Shown piece by piece: positions 1 through 6,675 of a stretch of DNA of 13,949 bases. The position numbers and the translations under genes are program-made. The notes beneath the pieces are model-generated. The model did not search any database and had not been told where the DNA came from. It saw only the letters and a program-made list of their open reading frames with translations. The DNA lies in contig SLLP01000188.1 of assembly GCA_007133995.1 (NCBI GenBank), positions 1 to 13,949 on the forward strand, given 5' to 3'. Numbering within the stretch: position 1 is the stretch's first letter; every line of letters begins with the position of its first letter. The DNA is from Balneolales bacterium. GTDB lineage: Bacteria > Bacteroidota > Rhodothermia > Balneolales > Natronogracilivirgulaceae.

Positions 1-590
1 CGGCGAAGTATTTCGCGATAGTTATTCTGATATCGCCTCTGAAGTCCGACAACCACATTGAGCTTCTTTTCCCTGGCGATTTTTCCGGATTCCAAAATAG
101 TGCGCACACCCGGTGCATCGGTTGCAACGGGTTTTTCCATAAATACATGTTTGCCTTTCTCTACGGCATACTTGTAGTGACGCGGACAAAAACCCGGTGG
201 GGTAACAAGCAGCACGACATCGGCCAGATCAATGGCCTTTTTGTAGGCGTCGAACCCAATGAATTTGTGATCATCAGGCACTTCAAGTTGCCCGGTGTCA
301 CCAAAGCGCTGAGAGAGCCGGGAATAGCTCTCTTCCAGACGATCCTCAAATACATCGGCCATGGCCACCAGTTTCACATCGCTCCCGGCGGCCAGGGCAT
401 TAAATGCCGCACCGGTACCTCTGCCACCGCAACCCACAAGAGCTACCTTTATCATGTCGCTGCCGGCGGCATATGCACTTGACGAGAGTGGCAGCGAACC
501 CAGCAAAAGACCGCTTGCGGTCATGGTCGCGCCTTTGACAAATTCACGACGGGTAATTTCATTTTTTTTTATCTTTTTCGGCTGTTTCAT
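1..590 (-). CDS. Tat-exported Gfo/Idh/MocA-family oxidoreductase (C-terminus outside window)
   Basis: Reading down from the ATG at 590 gives 196 open codons that run off the window edge, so only the N-terminal part is present. An in-frame TAG at 615-617 (minus sense) fixes 590 as the first possible ATG. Residues 13-20 are TRREFVKG, a twin-arginine signal, followed by a hydrophobic stretch and an AYAA cleavage region near residue 41. A Rossmann dinucleotide-binding motif GCGGRG lies at 53-58. The family's EKP motif with the catalytic lysine is at 152-154, and GLQRRYQ at 182-188 is typical of the exported Bacteroidota/Planctomycetota branch. Members are NAD(P)-dependent sugar or cyclitol dehydrogenases; the substrate cannot be told. 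Tat export implies folding with cofactor before transport to the periplasm. It lies downstream of, and co-directional with, the SUMF1-like lipoprotein gene. Confidence 0.93.
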   Translation of the reverse strand, partial: MKQPKKIKKNEITRREFVKGATMTASGLLLGSLPLSSSAYAAGSDMIKVALVGCGGRGTGAAFNALAAGSDVKLVAMADVFEDRLEESYSRLSQRFGDTGQLEVPDDHKFIGFDAYKKAIDLADVVLLVTPPGFCPRHYKYAVEKGKHVFMEKPVATDAPGVRTILESGKIAREKKLNVVVGLQRRYQNNYREILR

Positions 591-734
591 TTTTCTGATA
601 TTGGTACGAAATGTCTACCCTACCCACATAGATGATACTGGACTTCTTTGAAGACAATCGCAGGTTCGTTGTTTCGTGGAATAACATGATCTCTTTTTTA
701 TTTTATTTGCAACAGTTTACCTGGTGCGCAGGCT

Positions 735-1826
735 TTAAAAATCAAATATGGGCATGATCCAGTACTCCATCATCTCCTCCCTTGACGGAGTTTCTTTGGG
801 CCTGATCAGCCGGAAACCTACAAACGGGGCATCGGTATGCCACCACATGCTCCTCGGAATCTGGGGGTCATTTCTGCTCCAGTGCCCGTCTGAGCCGCGC
901 CGGTGAGTACATCGAATGTCCACAGCCGGATCTCGGTATGTTCCACCCCTGACGGCACGCGGATACAGCACTTCCGGCTTGAACCATGGGTTGTCGGTGA
1001 TTTCACCCTCAAGTCTGTCGTGATAATCAGCATGATACTCGTCCATGGTCCACTCGGCAACATTTCCTTTCAAGTCGTATAGCCCCAATGGATTAGGTTT
1101 TTTTGATGCAACTTCCTGGTAACTGTTTTCACTGTTGTCACGGAACCACTCGTGGTCATCCAGTGCCGACGCATCGCCTTGCAAATTGTAGTTTTGGTAA
1201 ATGCCACCCCGGCAGGCGTATTCCCATTCCGCTTCCGTGGGCAGACGATGAAATTCGCCGGTTTTGGCTGTGAGCCACATGGCGTATACCACAGCAGCAT
1301 AGTGTGTCATGCTCACTGCGGGATATCCGATGCGTCCCATGCCGAACGTTTTGTCTCCCCAGGGAGGTGATGGGGTGACAATGGCGTCGGGTTCGATTCC
1401 AAACCGGTCCAGTTGTTCTTCGGCAATCTCTTTTTCGACAACTTCCATATGAAACAACTCGTACTGCTCCCAGGAGATTTCGTGACTGGTCATCCAGAAC
1501 GAGCCGACATTGACCTGGCGCTGAGGCCCTTCGTGGGGGGCCTTTCCCTCTTCGCCGGATGCCCTGCCCATGGTAAATGTACCGCCTTGTACCGGCACCA
1601 TATCCATGGTCACATCCGTACCGGGAATGTTCTGCGTGTATGCTGCAAAATCGGGATCCATTTCATACTCGATCGCCGCCCTGGATATCTCCTGATCCTT
1701 TTCTTTGGTGCCGGACAACATGCCGCAGCTCGTTGCAACAAAAAGCAAAGGCAATAATGCGAATGCGGGAGGCACAGTTGTAGTTACATACTTTTTTACA
1801 GTGTTGGTGTGATTTTTTTCAGACAT
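735..1826 (-). CDS. SUMF1/FGE-sulfatase-fold lipoprotein
   Basis: 363 residues. The N-terminus has a basic stretch, a hydrophobic core and Cys34 in the context VATSC, a plausible but atypical lipobox, suggesting a lipoprotein. The rest is one FGE-sulfatase (SUMF1/EgtB/PvdO) domain: GGTFTMG at 81-87, RLPTEAEWEYACRGG at 194-208, GLYDLKGNVAEW at 248-259, RAVRGGTY at 290-297 and the closing GFRLIR at 337-342. True formylglycine-generating enzymes use two cysteines (C-x4-C) just after the RGG block. Here only Cys306 is present (RCTHRRGS), and the second position is Gly. It is therefore unlikely to be a canonical sulfatase-activating enzyme. Structural roles as in the gliding lipoproteins GldJ/GldK, or another oxidase role, remain possible. 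The next gene downstream is the exported Gfo/Idh/MocA oxidoreductase, and the two may share a transcript. Confidence 0.9.
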   Translation of the reverse strand: MSEKNHTNTVKKYVTTTVPPAFALLPLLFVATSCGMLSGTKEKDQEISRAAIEYEMDPDFAAYTQNIPGTDVTMDMVPVQGGTFTMGRASGEEGKAPHEGPQRQVNVGSFWMTSHEISWEQYELFHMEVVEKEIAEEQLDRFGIEPDAIVTPSPPWGDKTFGMGRIGYPAVSMTHYAAVVYAMWLTAKTGEFHRLPTEAEWEYACRGGIYQNYNLQGDASALDDHEWFRDNSENSYQEVASKKPNPLGLYDLKGNVAEWTMDEYHADYHDRLEGEITDNPWFKPEVLYPRAVRGGTYRDPAVDIRCTHRRGSDGHWSRNDPQIPRSMWWHTDAPFVGFRLIRPKETPSREEMMEYWIMPIFDF

Positions 1827-2274
1827 GGAAATACTTTTGTTGATGTTATGACCTTTCCATTGATAAAAAGACTATGTACCATTTTGCTGATTTCTTGATA
1901 ACAGGGCAATGTAACATTTTATTGATTTATTTATGGAACCGGAGTCCATTTTTTTCACTTTTACCGGAAGCAATGGCGTCATTTTTCGACCATTTATAAT
2001 TAAGTATTTTAATAAACCGATCTTTGTTGTCAGGGTCAAGGATTCCAAATCAAAATAAGTAAATCAAAGATACTCCTGGCAATTAGTTCATATTCATTTA
2101 TTCATATAATAAGTCCGCAGATAGAATTTCAACCCCCATAAAAAAGTAATATTTCAGCATCAAAATCCGGTAAAATCGTTTCAAACGGGGGGGGCAAAAC
2201 CACAAACTCGACAAAGAGATCGGTACTCCGGTTGCCAACGGAAATCTCACGGAAGCACGTATTGACACTGCAGA
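1827..2274. other. AT-rich gene-free region between two minus-strand genes
   Basis: 448 bases without a supportable gene. Most is AT-rich, especially 1900-2160. It contains one perfect TATCTTTG on the minus strand (2065-2072) and an eight-base G run (2187-2194). It should hold the promoter and leader of the SUMF1-like lipoprotein gene and the 3' end of the universal stress gene transcript. No clear terminator hairpin or conserved RNA structure was recognised by eye. Confidence 0.6.
2065..2072 (-). promoter_or_regulatory. Possible Bacteroidetes -7 element (TATCTTTG)
   Basis: The minus strand reads TATCTTTG, an exact match to the TAnnTTTG -7 consensus used by the Bacteroidetes primary sigma factor. 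No clean TTTG was found 19-21 nt upstream, so the -33 half is missing or weak. If used, transcription would start near 2058 and give the SUMF1-like lipoprotein gene a leader of about 230 nt. Confidence 0.3.
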
Positions 2275-3273
2275 TCAAGTTCGCGACTCATCCTTTTTCC
2301 GATGCAACTCCTCGGGCCGCGTCGTCAGTACCGGAACTTTCGCCCACTGCACCACTTTTTCGGCCGTAGATCCCATAAATATATGCGACAGTCCGCTGCG
2401 TCCGTGCGTGGCGATCACAATCATGTCTGCATTCGCTTCAGCATAATCGACGATCTCGTAATGAGCCGAGATGCCGCGTACCTGCTCGACAAGCAGGGGT
2501 ATCTTGTATTGCTCATTTTCCCGCTCAAGAAGCAGGAACAGCTCATCATCATCCACAGAACTCAGCTGCAACTTTGCCTTTGGTCGCTCCCTGAAAAAGT
2601 TATACACCTTCCCGGCCACTTTTCTCCGGAACTGATGCAGTGCATCTTCATCCGTACCTGCATCCTCGGCAGGCTCTGATCCGTGCAACTCCTTCACATT
2701 GAACAGGGTGATTCTTGACTTCAGTCGCCCGGCCATTATTGCCGCCGGCAATATCGCCCTCAGCGAGAAATCGGAAAAATCAGTCGGTACCAGAATAATT
2801 TCCGTACTCTCGGGCATCACCGTCCCCGATATGGAAAGCACCGGTATCTTGCTGAAGCGGATCACTTTCTCTGTCACATGTCCGCGGATGATTTTATCGG
2901 CATGCAGCCCCTGGGCACCCATCAGAATGAGGTCATACCTTTGCTTATGGGCATGCTCAAGGATAATTTCGTACGCCTTGCGCCCTATTTTTACAACCGC
3001 CTCCCCCCTGTGCTCATCGGATATGAATTCTTCAAGTTCCCTGATCACCTTCTCCTGAGCCTGTTCGATAATTTGCGGATAGGCATCATGATCCAGCGAA
3101 AACGGATAGCCGACTTTTTTCATGCTCTCCTGAAGATACTTGATGGTCGGCACGATGTTGATCATATCCACTTTTCCGCCAAAAAACCGCAGTAGATGCT
3201 CCACATAGGAGTACGCCTTTCGCGAACCGTCAGAGAAGTCCGTGGGAACCAGGATCCGATTCAATTTTTTCAT
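2275..3273 (-). CDS. Universal stress protein, tandem UspA domains
   Basis: 332 residues from the ATG at 3273. Two UspA domains follow each other, roughly residues 5-149 and 158-318, each opening with a (R/E)IxLVPTDFSD-type strand. The second domain keeps the nucleotide-binding loop as ATHGRSGLSHIFMGS (288-302), matching G/A-2x-G-9x-G-S. In the first domain the loop is GAQGLHADKIIRGHV, where the spacing is one residue shorter and His replaces Ser/Thr, so ATP binding there is doubtful. Cytoplasmic; tandem UspA proteins are linked to survival under starvation or stress, but the specific role is unknown. An ATG six nt further upstream (3279) is in frame, but AGAGG at 3280-3284 is well spaced for the inner ATG. 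It lies 89 nt downstream of the DUF368 gene, same strand. Confidence 0.93.
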   Translation of the reverse strand: MKKLNRILVPTDFSDGSRKAYSYVEHLLRFFGGKVDMINIVPTIKYLQESMKKVGYPFSLDHDAYPQIIEQAQEKVIRELEEFISDEHRGEAVVKIGRKAYEIILEHAHKQRYDLILMGAQGLHADKIIRGHVTEKVIRFSKIPVLSISGTVMPESTEIILVPTDFSDFSLRAILPAAIMAGRLKSRITLFNVKELHGSEPAEDAGTDEDALHQFRRKVAGKVYNFFRERPKAKLQLSSVDDDELFLLLERENEQYKIPLLVEQVRGISAHYEIVDYAEANADMIVIATHGRSGLSHIFMGSTAEKVVQWAKVPVLTTRPEELHRKKDESRT

Positions 3274-3279
3274 ACTCAT

Positions 3280-3284
3280 CCTCT
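3280..3284 (-). promoter_or_regulatory. Shine-Dalgarno-like AGAGG deciding the uspA-like start
   Basis: The minus strand reads AGAGG, then ATGAGT, then ATG. The motif touches the first ATG (3279) but sits six nt before the second (3273), the usual distance, so the inner start is favoured. Such a motif stands out because most genes in this window have none. Confidence 0.45.
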
Positions 3285-3362
3285 GTTCTGAAGTCCCTTT
3301 GGAAAATCTTTACCTATATATAATATAGCATTTATCCTGCTCGAATTGAACCTGAGATTGAA

Positions 3363-4547
3363 CTATGGCAAGCCGATTCCACCACTGCCGCCATCCGTGT
3401 TTTTACGTCTCATAAGCCGCCCGAGATATCCAACCAGGAGAAAACCAGCGAACATGGTTCCCAAGCCACCATATAGCGCGCGCGCGTCTCCTTCAAGCCT
3501 CTCATCGGAGGATGGAGCGGTCCAGTCAGGCCAGTAGGGATTGCTACTGATCAGCCGCCGGCGCACATGAATCACCTCCACTTTTTGTTCGGATTCCGGA
3601 TCTTCCGGATTGATGACCGGACCCGATTTCCAATACTCGGGGCGACGCCGCTCCGGTTCCCTGCCCTTCTTCTCACGTTCCATCAGCTCCTGAACCAGCG
3701 GATCCTGAATCGGCATCACCTGCGAGTCGACAATTTCTGTATATTCTCTTTCCTGATAGGGCCATATCACGTACAGGGATCCGGCCATGAAACCAACCAG
3801 CAGACAGAGTGTAAAAATGTGATACCGTTTGATCAGCCACGAAAGCAGGCGCACGAACAAAACCAGTCCCACCACCATGCCGAACCCGAACGGAAAGAGA
3901 ACCGACATGGCTTCCATGGTACGGTCCGTGCCCAGCAGCGCGATATTGCCAAGGATGTACTCGTATTTGCGCAGGATCAGCAGGATGAACGAGCCTGAGA
4001 TACCCGGAAGCACCATCGCCGTGATGGAGAGACTGCCACTCAAAAACACAAACAATACGGTTTCGGGTGTGTCGGTCGGCACCAGTGTGACTATACGGAG
4101 ACCAATAGCAGCACCTGCCATAACCGTGATCGCCTCTTTCCATCCCACATCTCCCACAGCCCGGAGCAGCAGCAGAATGGAGCCTGAAATGAGTCCGAAG
4201 AACAATCCATAGATAATTTCAGGATGGGTGTGCATCAACACGGGCAACGCAATCACTCTGGTGAAAAAAAAGATGGCGGACACTCCGCCGAGAAAGACCG
4301 AAATCAGGAACATCCAGTGAACCCGGGTAAAAACGGCACCCCACTTCAGTGTGAATACCTGTTTGACCGTCTCCAGATCGACACTTTTGATGGCAAAAAT
4401 CAGGCGAGAATAGATACCAAGGATAAGCGCCATGGTCCCGCCGCTCACACCAGGTACCACATCGGCCGAACCCATGGCAAAGCCCTTCAGGTACAAGAAG
4501 GGCATTTCACGCGGTCGGGTGAGGTCTTTTTCCGGGGTATCGGCCAT
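3363..4547 (-). CDS. DUF368 polytopic membrane protein (PopT-type undecaprenyl-phosphate translocase family)
   Basis: 394 residues from the ATG at 4547; an in-frame TTG at 4559 would add four residues. The family signature appears near the N-terminus, GSADVVPGVSGGT (27-39), and a second related motif, MVLPGISGS, occurs at 178-186. This suggests two inverted halves with re-entrant P-G-S-G loops. Several hydrophobic segments lie between about 20 and 262, and one more at about 358-378. Between the last two is a charged, Glu/Arg/Pro-rich stretch of about 95 residues (263-357) that is unusual, since DUF368 proteins are often near 270-320 residues. DUF368 proteins have been shown to act in recycling undecaprenyl phosphate, the lipid carrier for peptidoglycan and surface glycans; applying that here is inference from family. 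It has its own divergent promoter facing galE. Confidence 0.9.
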   Translation of the reverse strand: MADTPEKDLTRPREMPFLYLKGFAMGSADVVPGVSGGTMALILGIYSRLIFAIKSVDLETVKQVFTLKWGAVFTRVHWMFLISVFLGGVSAIFFFTRVIALPVLMHTHPEIIYGLFFGLISGSILLLLRAVGDVGWKEAITVMAGAAIGLRIVTLVPTDTPETVLFVFLSGSLSITAMVLPGISGSFILLILRKYEYILGNIALLGTDRTMEAMSVLFPFGFGMVVGLVLFVRLLSWLIKRYHIFTLCLLVGFMAGSLYVIWPYQEREYTEIVDSQVMPIQDPLVQELMEREKKGREPERRRPEYWKSGPVINPEDPESEQKVEVIHVRRRLISSNPYWPDWTAPSSDERLEGDARALYGGLGTMFAGFLLVGYLGRLMRRKNTDGGSGGIGLP

Positions 4548-4601
4548 ACTATCTTTCAATTCTGCTTGTTTGCGTTAATTATTCCGGTGATAAGATGTAT
4601 G

Positions 4602-4632
4602 CAAAAATAGACAAGACGCCATTTGAAACAAA
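4602..4632 (-). promoter_or_regulatory. Bacteroidetes-type promoter for the DUF368 gene
   Basis: Read on the minus strand: TTTG (4632-4629), a 19-nt spacer, then TATTTTTG (4609-4602). This fits the TTTG / TAnnTTTG pattern with 19-21 nt spacing. Transcription would start near 4595, giving a leader of roughly 48 nt to the ATG at 4547. Found by eye; no transcript data. Confidence 0.55.
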
Positions 4633-4655
4633 AACGCATCGCATTTTTTTCAATT

Positions 4656-4688
4656 TTTGTGATCTGATGCTGATTTTTGATAGCTTTG
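4656..4688 (+). promoter_or_regulatory. Bacteroidetes-type promoter for galE
   Basis: TTTG at 4656-4659, a 21-nt spacer, then TAGCTTTG at 4681-4688, matching TTTG / TAnnTTTG at an accepted distance. The predicted start near 4695 leaves a leader of about 55 nt before the galE ATG at 4750. It lies back to back with the minus-strand promoter of the DUF368 gene. Confidence 0.58.
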
Positions 4689-4749
4689 GGGCATTGTTCA
4701 ACCGGTAATAAATATCCGGTAGTAAACATTCTAAAAACCAACTGATACC

Positions 4750-5811
4750 ATGAACATCCTTGTCATCGGAGGAGCCGGCTACATCGGCTCTCATATCGTC
4801 TACGAACTAAATGATGCCGGCCATCAGGTCACCATTCTCGATAATTTTGCAACCGGTCTGCGTGAAAATGTGGATGCACGGGCCACGCTGGTTGAAGGCG
4901 ACATGCAAGACCTCGATCTGCTCGACCGTCTTCTCGGCAGCGGTCAGGGCAATGATGGAGGGCAAGCCAATAGCAAGGCCGACAGTAGCAGCCTCGCTGG
5001 TGGCATTGCTGGCAGCGATAGCGACAGTCATTCCACCGGAAAATTCGATTCCGTCTTCCACTTCGCCGCGCTCAAGGCGGCGGGTGAATCCATGGAAAAA
5101 CCCGGACTCTATTCCCAGGCTAATATCATCGCCACCATAAATCTGCTCAACACGATGATGCGCCATGACATAAAAAACTTCGTCTTTTCCTCCTCGGCTG
5201 CAACCTACGGAAGTCCTGAATATCTTCCGATCGACGAAAATCACCCCCAAGAACCCATCAACTACTACGGCTACACGAAGTTGGTGATCGAACAGACGAT
5301 GGCTTGGTACAGTCAGCTCAAGGGACTGCGCTACGCCGCCCTGCGCTATTTCAACGCAGCGGGTTATGACGTGCAGGGCCGCATCACCGGAAAAGAACAG
5401 AATCCGGCCAATCTGCTTCCCATTGTGATGGAGGTAGCCGCCGGCACCCGCGCCAAAATGCAGGTCTTCGGCAGCGACTACCCCACGCGTGATGGAACCT
5501 GTATCCGCGATTATATTCACGTCAACGACCTGGCCACCGCTCACGTGAAGGCCATGGAATATCTGGCATCGGAAAACCGCGATCTCACTCTGAATCTGGC
5601 CACCGGCGAAGGATACACCGTGCTGGAAGTCATCAAGGAGGCAGAAAAGGTCAGCGGACGCCCGATTTCCCATGACATCACCGGTCGCCGTCCCGGGGAT
5701 CCGGCCGAACTCGTTGCCGCATCCGGACAAGCCTTCGAAACCATAGGCTGGAAAGCCAGTCATTCCGACCTCAAACAACTTGTCGAAAGTATGTGGAACG
5801 TGTACAAGTAG
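4750..5811 (+). CDS. galE: UDP-glucose 4-epimerase with a low-complexity insertion
   Basis: 353 residues. Interconverts UDP-glucose and UDP-galactose with bound NAD; it supplies galactose units for surface glycans. Seen: NAD-binding GGAGYIG (7-13); catalytic Ser149 in SSSAATYG; the YxxxK pair Tyr173/Lys177 in NYYGYTK; and DYIHV at 254-258, all in the order of extended short-chain dehydrogenases of the GalE type. Between residues 64 and about 97 lies a Gly/Ser/Asp/Ala/Asn-rich insertion, after the strand-helix that ends DLLDRLL and before the FHFAALKAAGES block. Bacterial GalE proteins are usually about 330-340 residues and have a few residues here. The insertion keeps the frame, all catalytic residues remain, and it probably forms a flexible loop. 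It stands alone, with a divergent DUF368 gene upstream. Confidence 0.95.
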   Translation: MNILVIGGAGYIGSHIVYELNDAGHQVTILDNFATGLRENVDARATLVEGDMQDLDLLDRLLGSGQGNDGGQANSKADSSSLAGGIAGSDSDSHSTGKFDSVFHFAALKAAGESMEKPGLYSQANIIATINLLNTMMRHDIKNFVFSSSAATYGSPEYLPIDENHPQEPINYYGYTKLVIEQTMAWYSQLKGLRYAALRYFNAAGYDVQGRITGKEQNPANLLPIVMEVAAGTRAKMQVFGSDYPTRDGTCIRDYIHVNDLATAHVKAMEYLASENRDLTLNLATGEGYTVLEVIKEAEKVSGRPISHDITGRRPGDPAELVAASGQAFETIGWKASHSDLKQLVESMWNVYK

Positions 5812-5883
5812 CGACCGGCAGGCGAATCTGATTTGGGTAGCTCCACCGGTTCTGCCTATATTCCGCTAAGAGATTAGGAGAAT

Positions 5884-5915
5884 GCCTGGCCTCACGTTTC
5901 AGGTTTTTTTGTTTT
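5884..5915 (+). terminator. Possible weak intrinsic terminator after galE
   Basis: GCCTGG (5884-5889) can pair with TCAGGT (5899-5904), including two G-T wobbles, closing a nine-base loop. It runs into seven T (5904-5910), then GTTTT. The stem is short, so termination may be partial and pcm could be reached by read-through. Confidence 0.33.
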
Positions 5916-5963
5916 CCCCGATATAACTTGTTTTGCAGCAGGACCAATCAAGCTGATCATATA

Positions 5964-5999
5964 ATGCCGGACCCCATTACAATGCCGGACCCCCATTCA
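5964..5999 (+). repeat. pcm: 18-nt imperfect tandem repeat covering the pcm start
   Basis: ATGCCGGACCCCATTACA (5964-5981) is followed directly by ATGCCGGACCCCCATTCA (5982-5999). Each copy supplies a start codon in the same frame, encoding MPDPIT then MPDPHS. It looks like a small local duplication that created a spare start. Confidence 0.75.
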
Positions 6000-6653
6000 C
6001 CCAACGAACGTATTTTCAACAAGCGCCGCAAAATGCTTGTTGAGGAGCTTGCCTCCAAGGGCATTCGTGACAAAAGAGTGCTCAGGGCATTTGAAGCTGT
6101 TCCCCGCCATATGTTCGTGGATACTGCCCTCAGCAACCGTGCCTATGAAGATACGGCCCTTCCAATCGAAATGGGGCAGACCATTTCACAGCCTTTCACA
6201 GTCGCCAAGCAGACCGAGCTGATGGAGGTTGAGGCCGGCGACAAAGTGCTCGAAATCGGTACCGGGTCCGGATACCAGGCTGCCATTCTGTGCGAACTTG
6301 GCGCCAAGGTTTTCAGCATAGAAAGGCACCCCCAGCTCTATGATCGTTCGCGAGAGATTCTTCAGAAGCTGGGATACCGGCCGACGCTCAAATGCGGTGA
6401 CGGCACCATGGGATGGTCGGCCTACGCTCCCTATACTTCCATTGTGGTCACTGCCGGTGCTCCGGTCATTCCGGAGACGCTCAAAAACCAGCTTGATATC
6501 TGGGGCAGACTGGTTGTTCCCGTTGGTGACGAAGAGAAGCAGGTCATGTATCGTATCACCAGGCGCGGAGAAGGCGAAGGTGATTTTGAGGAGGAAAAAT
6601 TCTCTATCTTCAAATTCGTTCCACTCATCGGCCGGCAGGGCTGGAGCCAGTAA
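5964..6653 (+). CDS. pcm: Protein-L-isoaspartate O-methyltransferase
   Basis: 229 residues from the first ATG (5964). An in-frame TTG at 5928 would add 12 residues, and a second ATG at 5982 would remove six. The enzyme uses S-adenosylmethionine to methylate isoaspartyl residues in aged proteins, starting their repair in the cytoplasm. Numbering from 5964, the SAM-binding motif VLEIGTGSGYQAA is at 95-107, GDGTMGW at 145-151, VTAGAP at 162-167, and the family's closing FVPLIGRQGW at 218-227. PRHMFVD and the Q-T-I-S-Q-P substrate-loop motif also match. The family is usually about 205-225 residues, so the extra N-terminal residues favour a start at 5964 or 5982. The MprF-like membrane gene follows within about 20 nt and may be co-transcribed. 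Confidence 0.95.
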   Translation: MPDPITMPDPHSPNERIFNKRRKMLVEELASKGIRDKRVLRAFEAVPRHMFVDTALSNRAYEDTALPIEMGQTISQPFTVAKQTELMEVEAGDKVLEIGTGSGYQAAILCELGAKVFSIERHPQLYDRSREILQKLGYRPTLKCGDGTMGWSAYAPYTSIVVTAGAPVIPETLKNQLDIWGRLVVPVGDEEKQVMYRITRRGEGEGDFEEEKFSIFKFVPLIGRQGWSQ

Positions 6654-6675
6654 CTCACCCTCGCATATCACCGAT

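Noticed and set aside
2129..2274. About 48 open codons downstream of the universal stress gene, minus strand, different frame
   Set aside because: No start codon or family match, crosses the G8 run; the stress protein ends normally, so neither a frameshift nor a gene remnant is supported.
4807..5778. Open frame of 323 codons on the minus strand opposite galE
   Set aside because: GalE on the plus strand has every catalytic motif over the same bases; the antisense frame shows no recognisable domain and is a codon-bias artefact.
6340..6675. N-terminal extension of the MprF-like frame from an ATG inside pcm
   Set aside because: It overlaps 314 nt of clearly coding pcm and its residues are Arg/Ser/Pro-rich with no family similarity.
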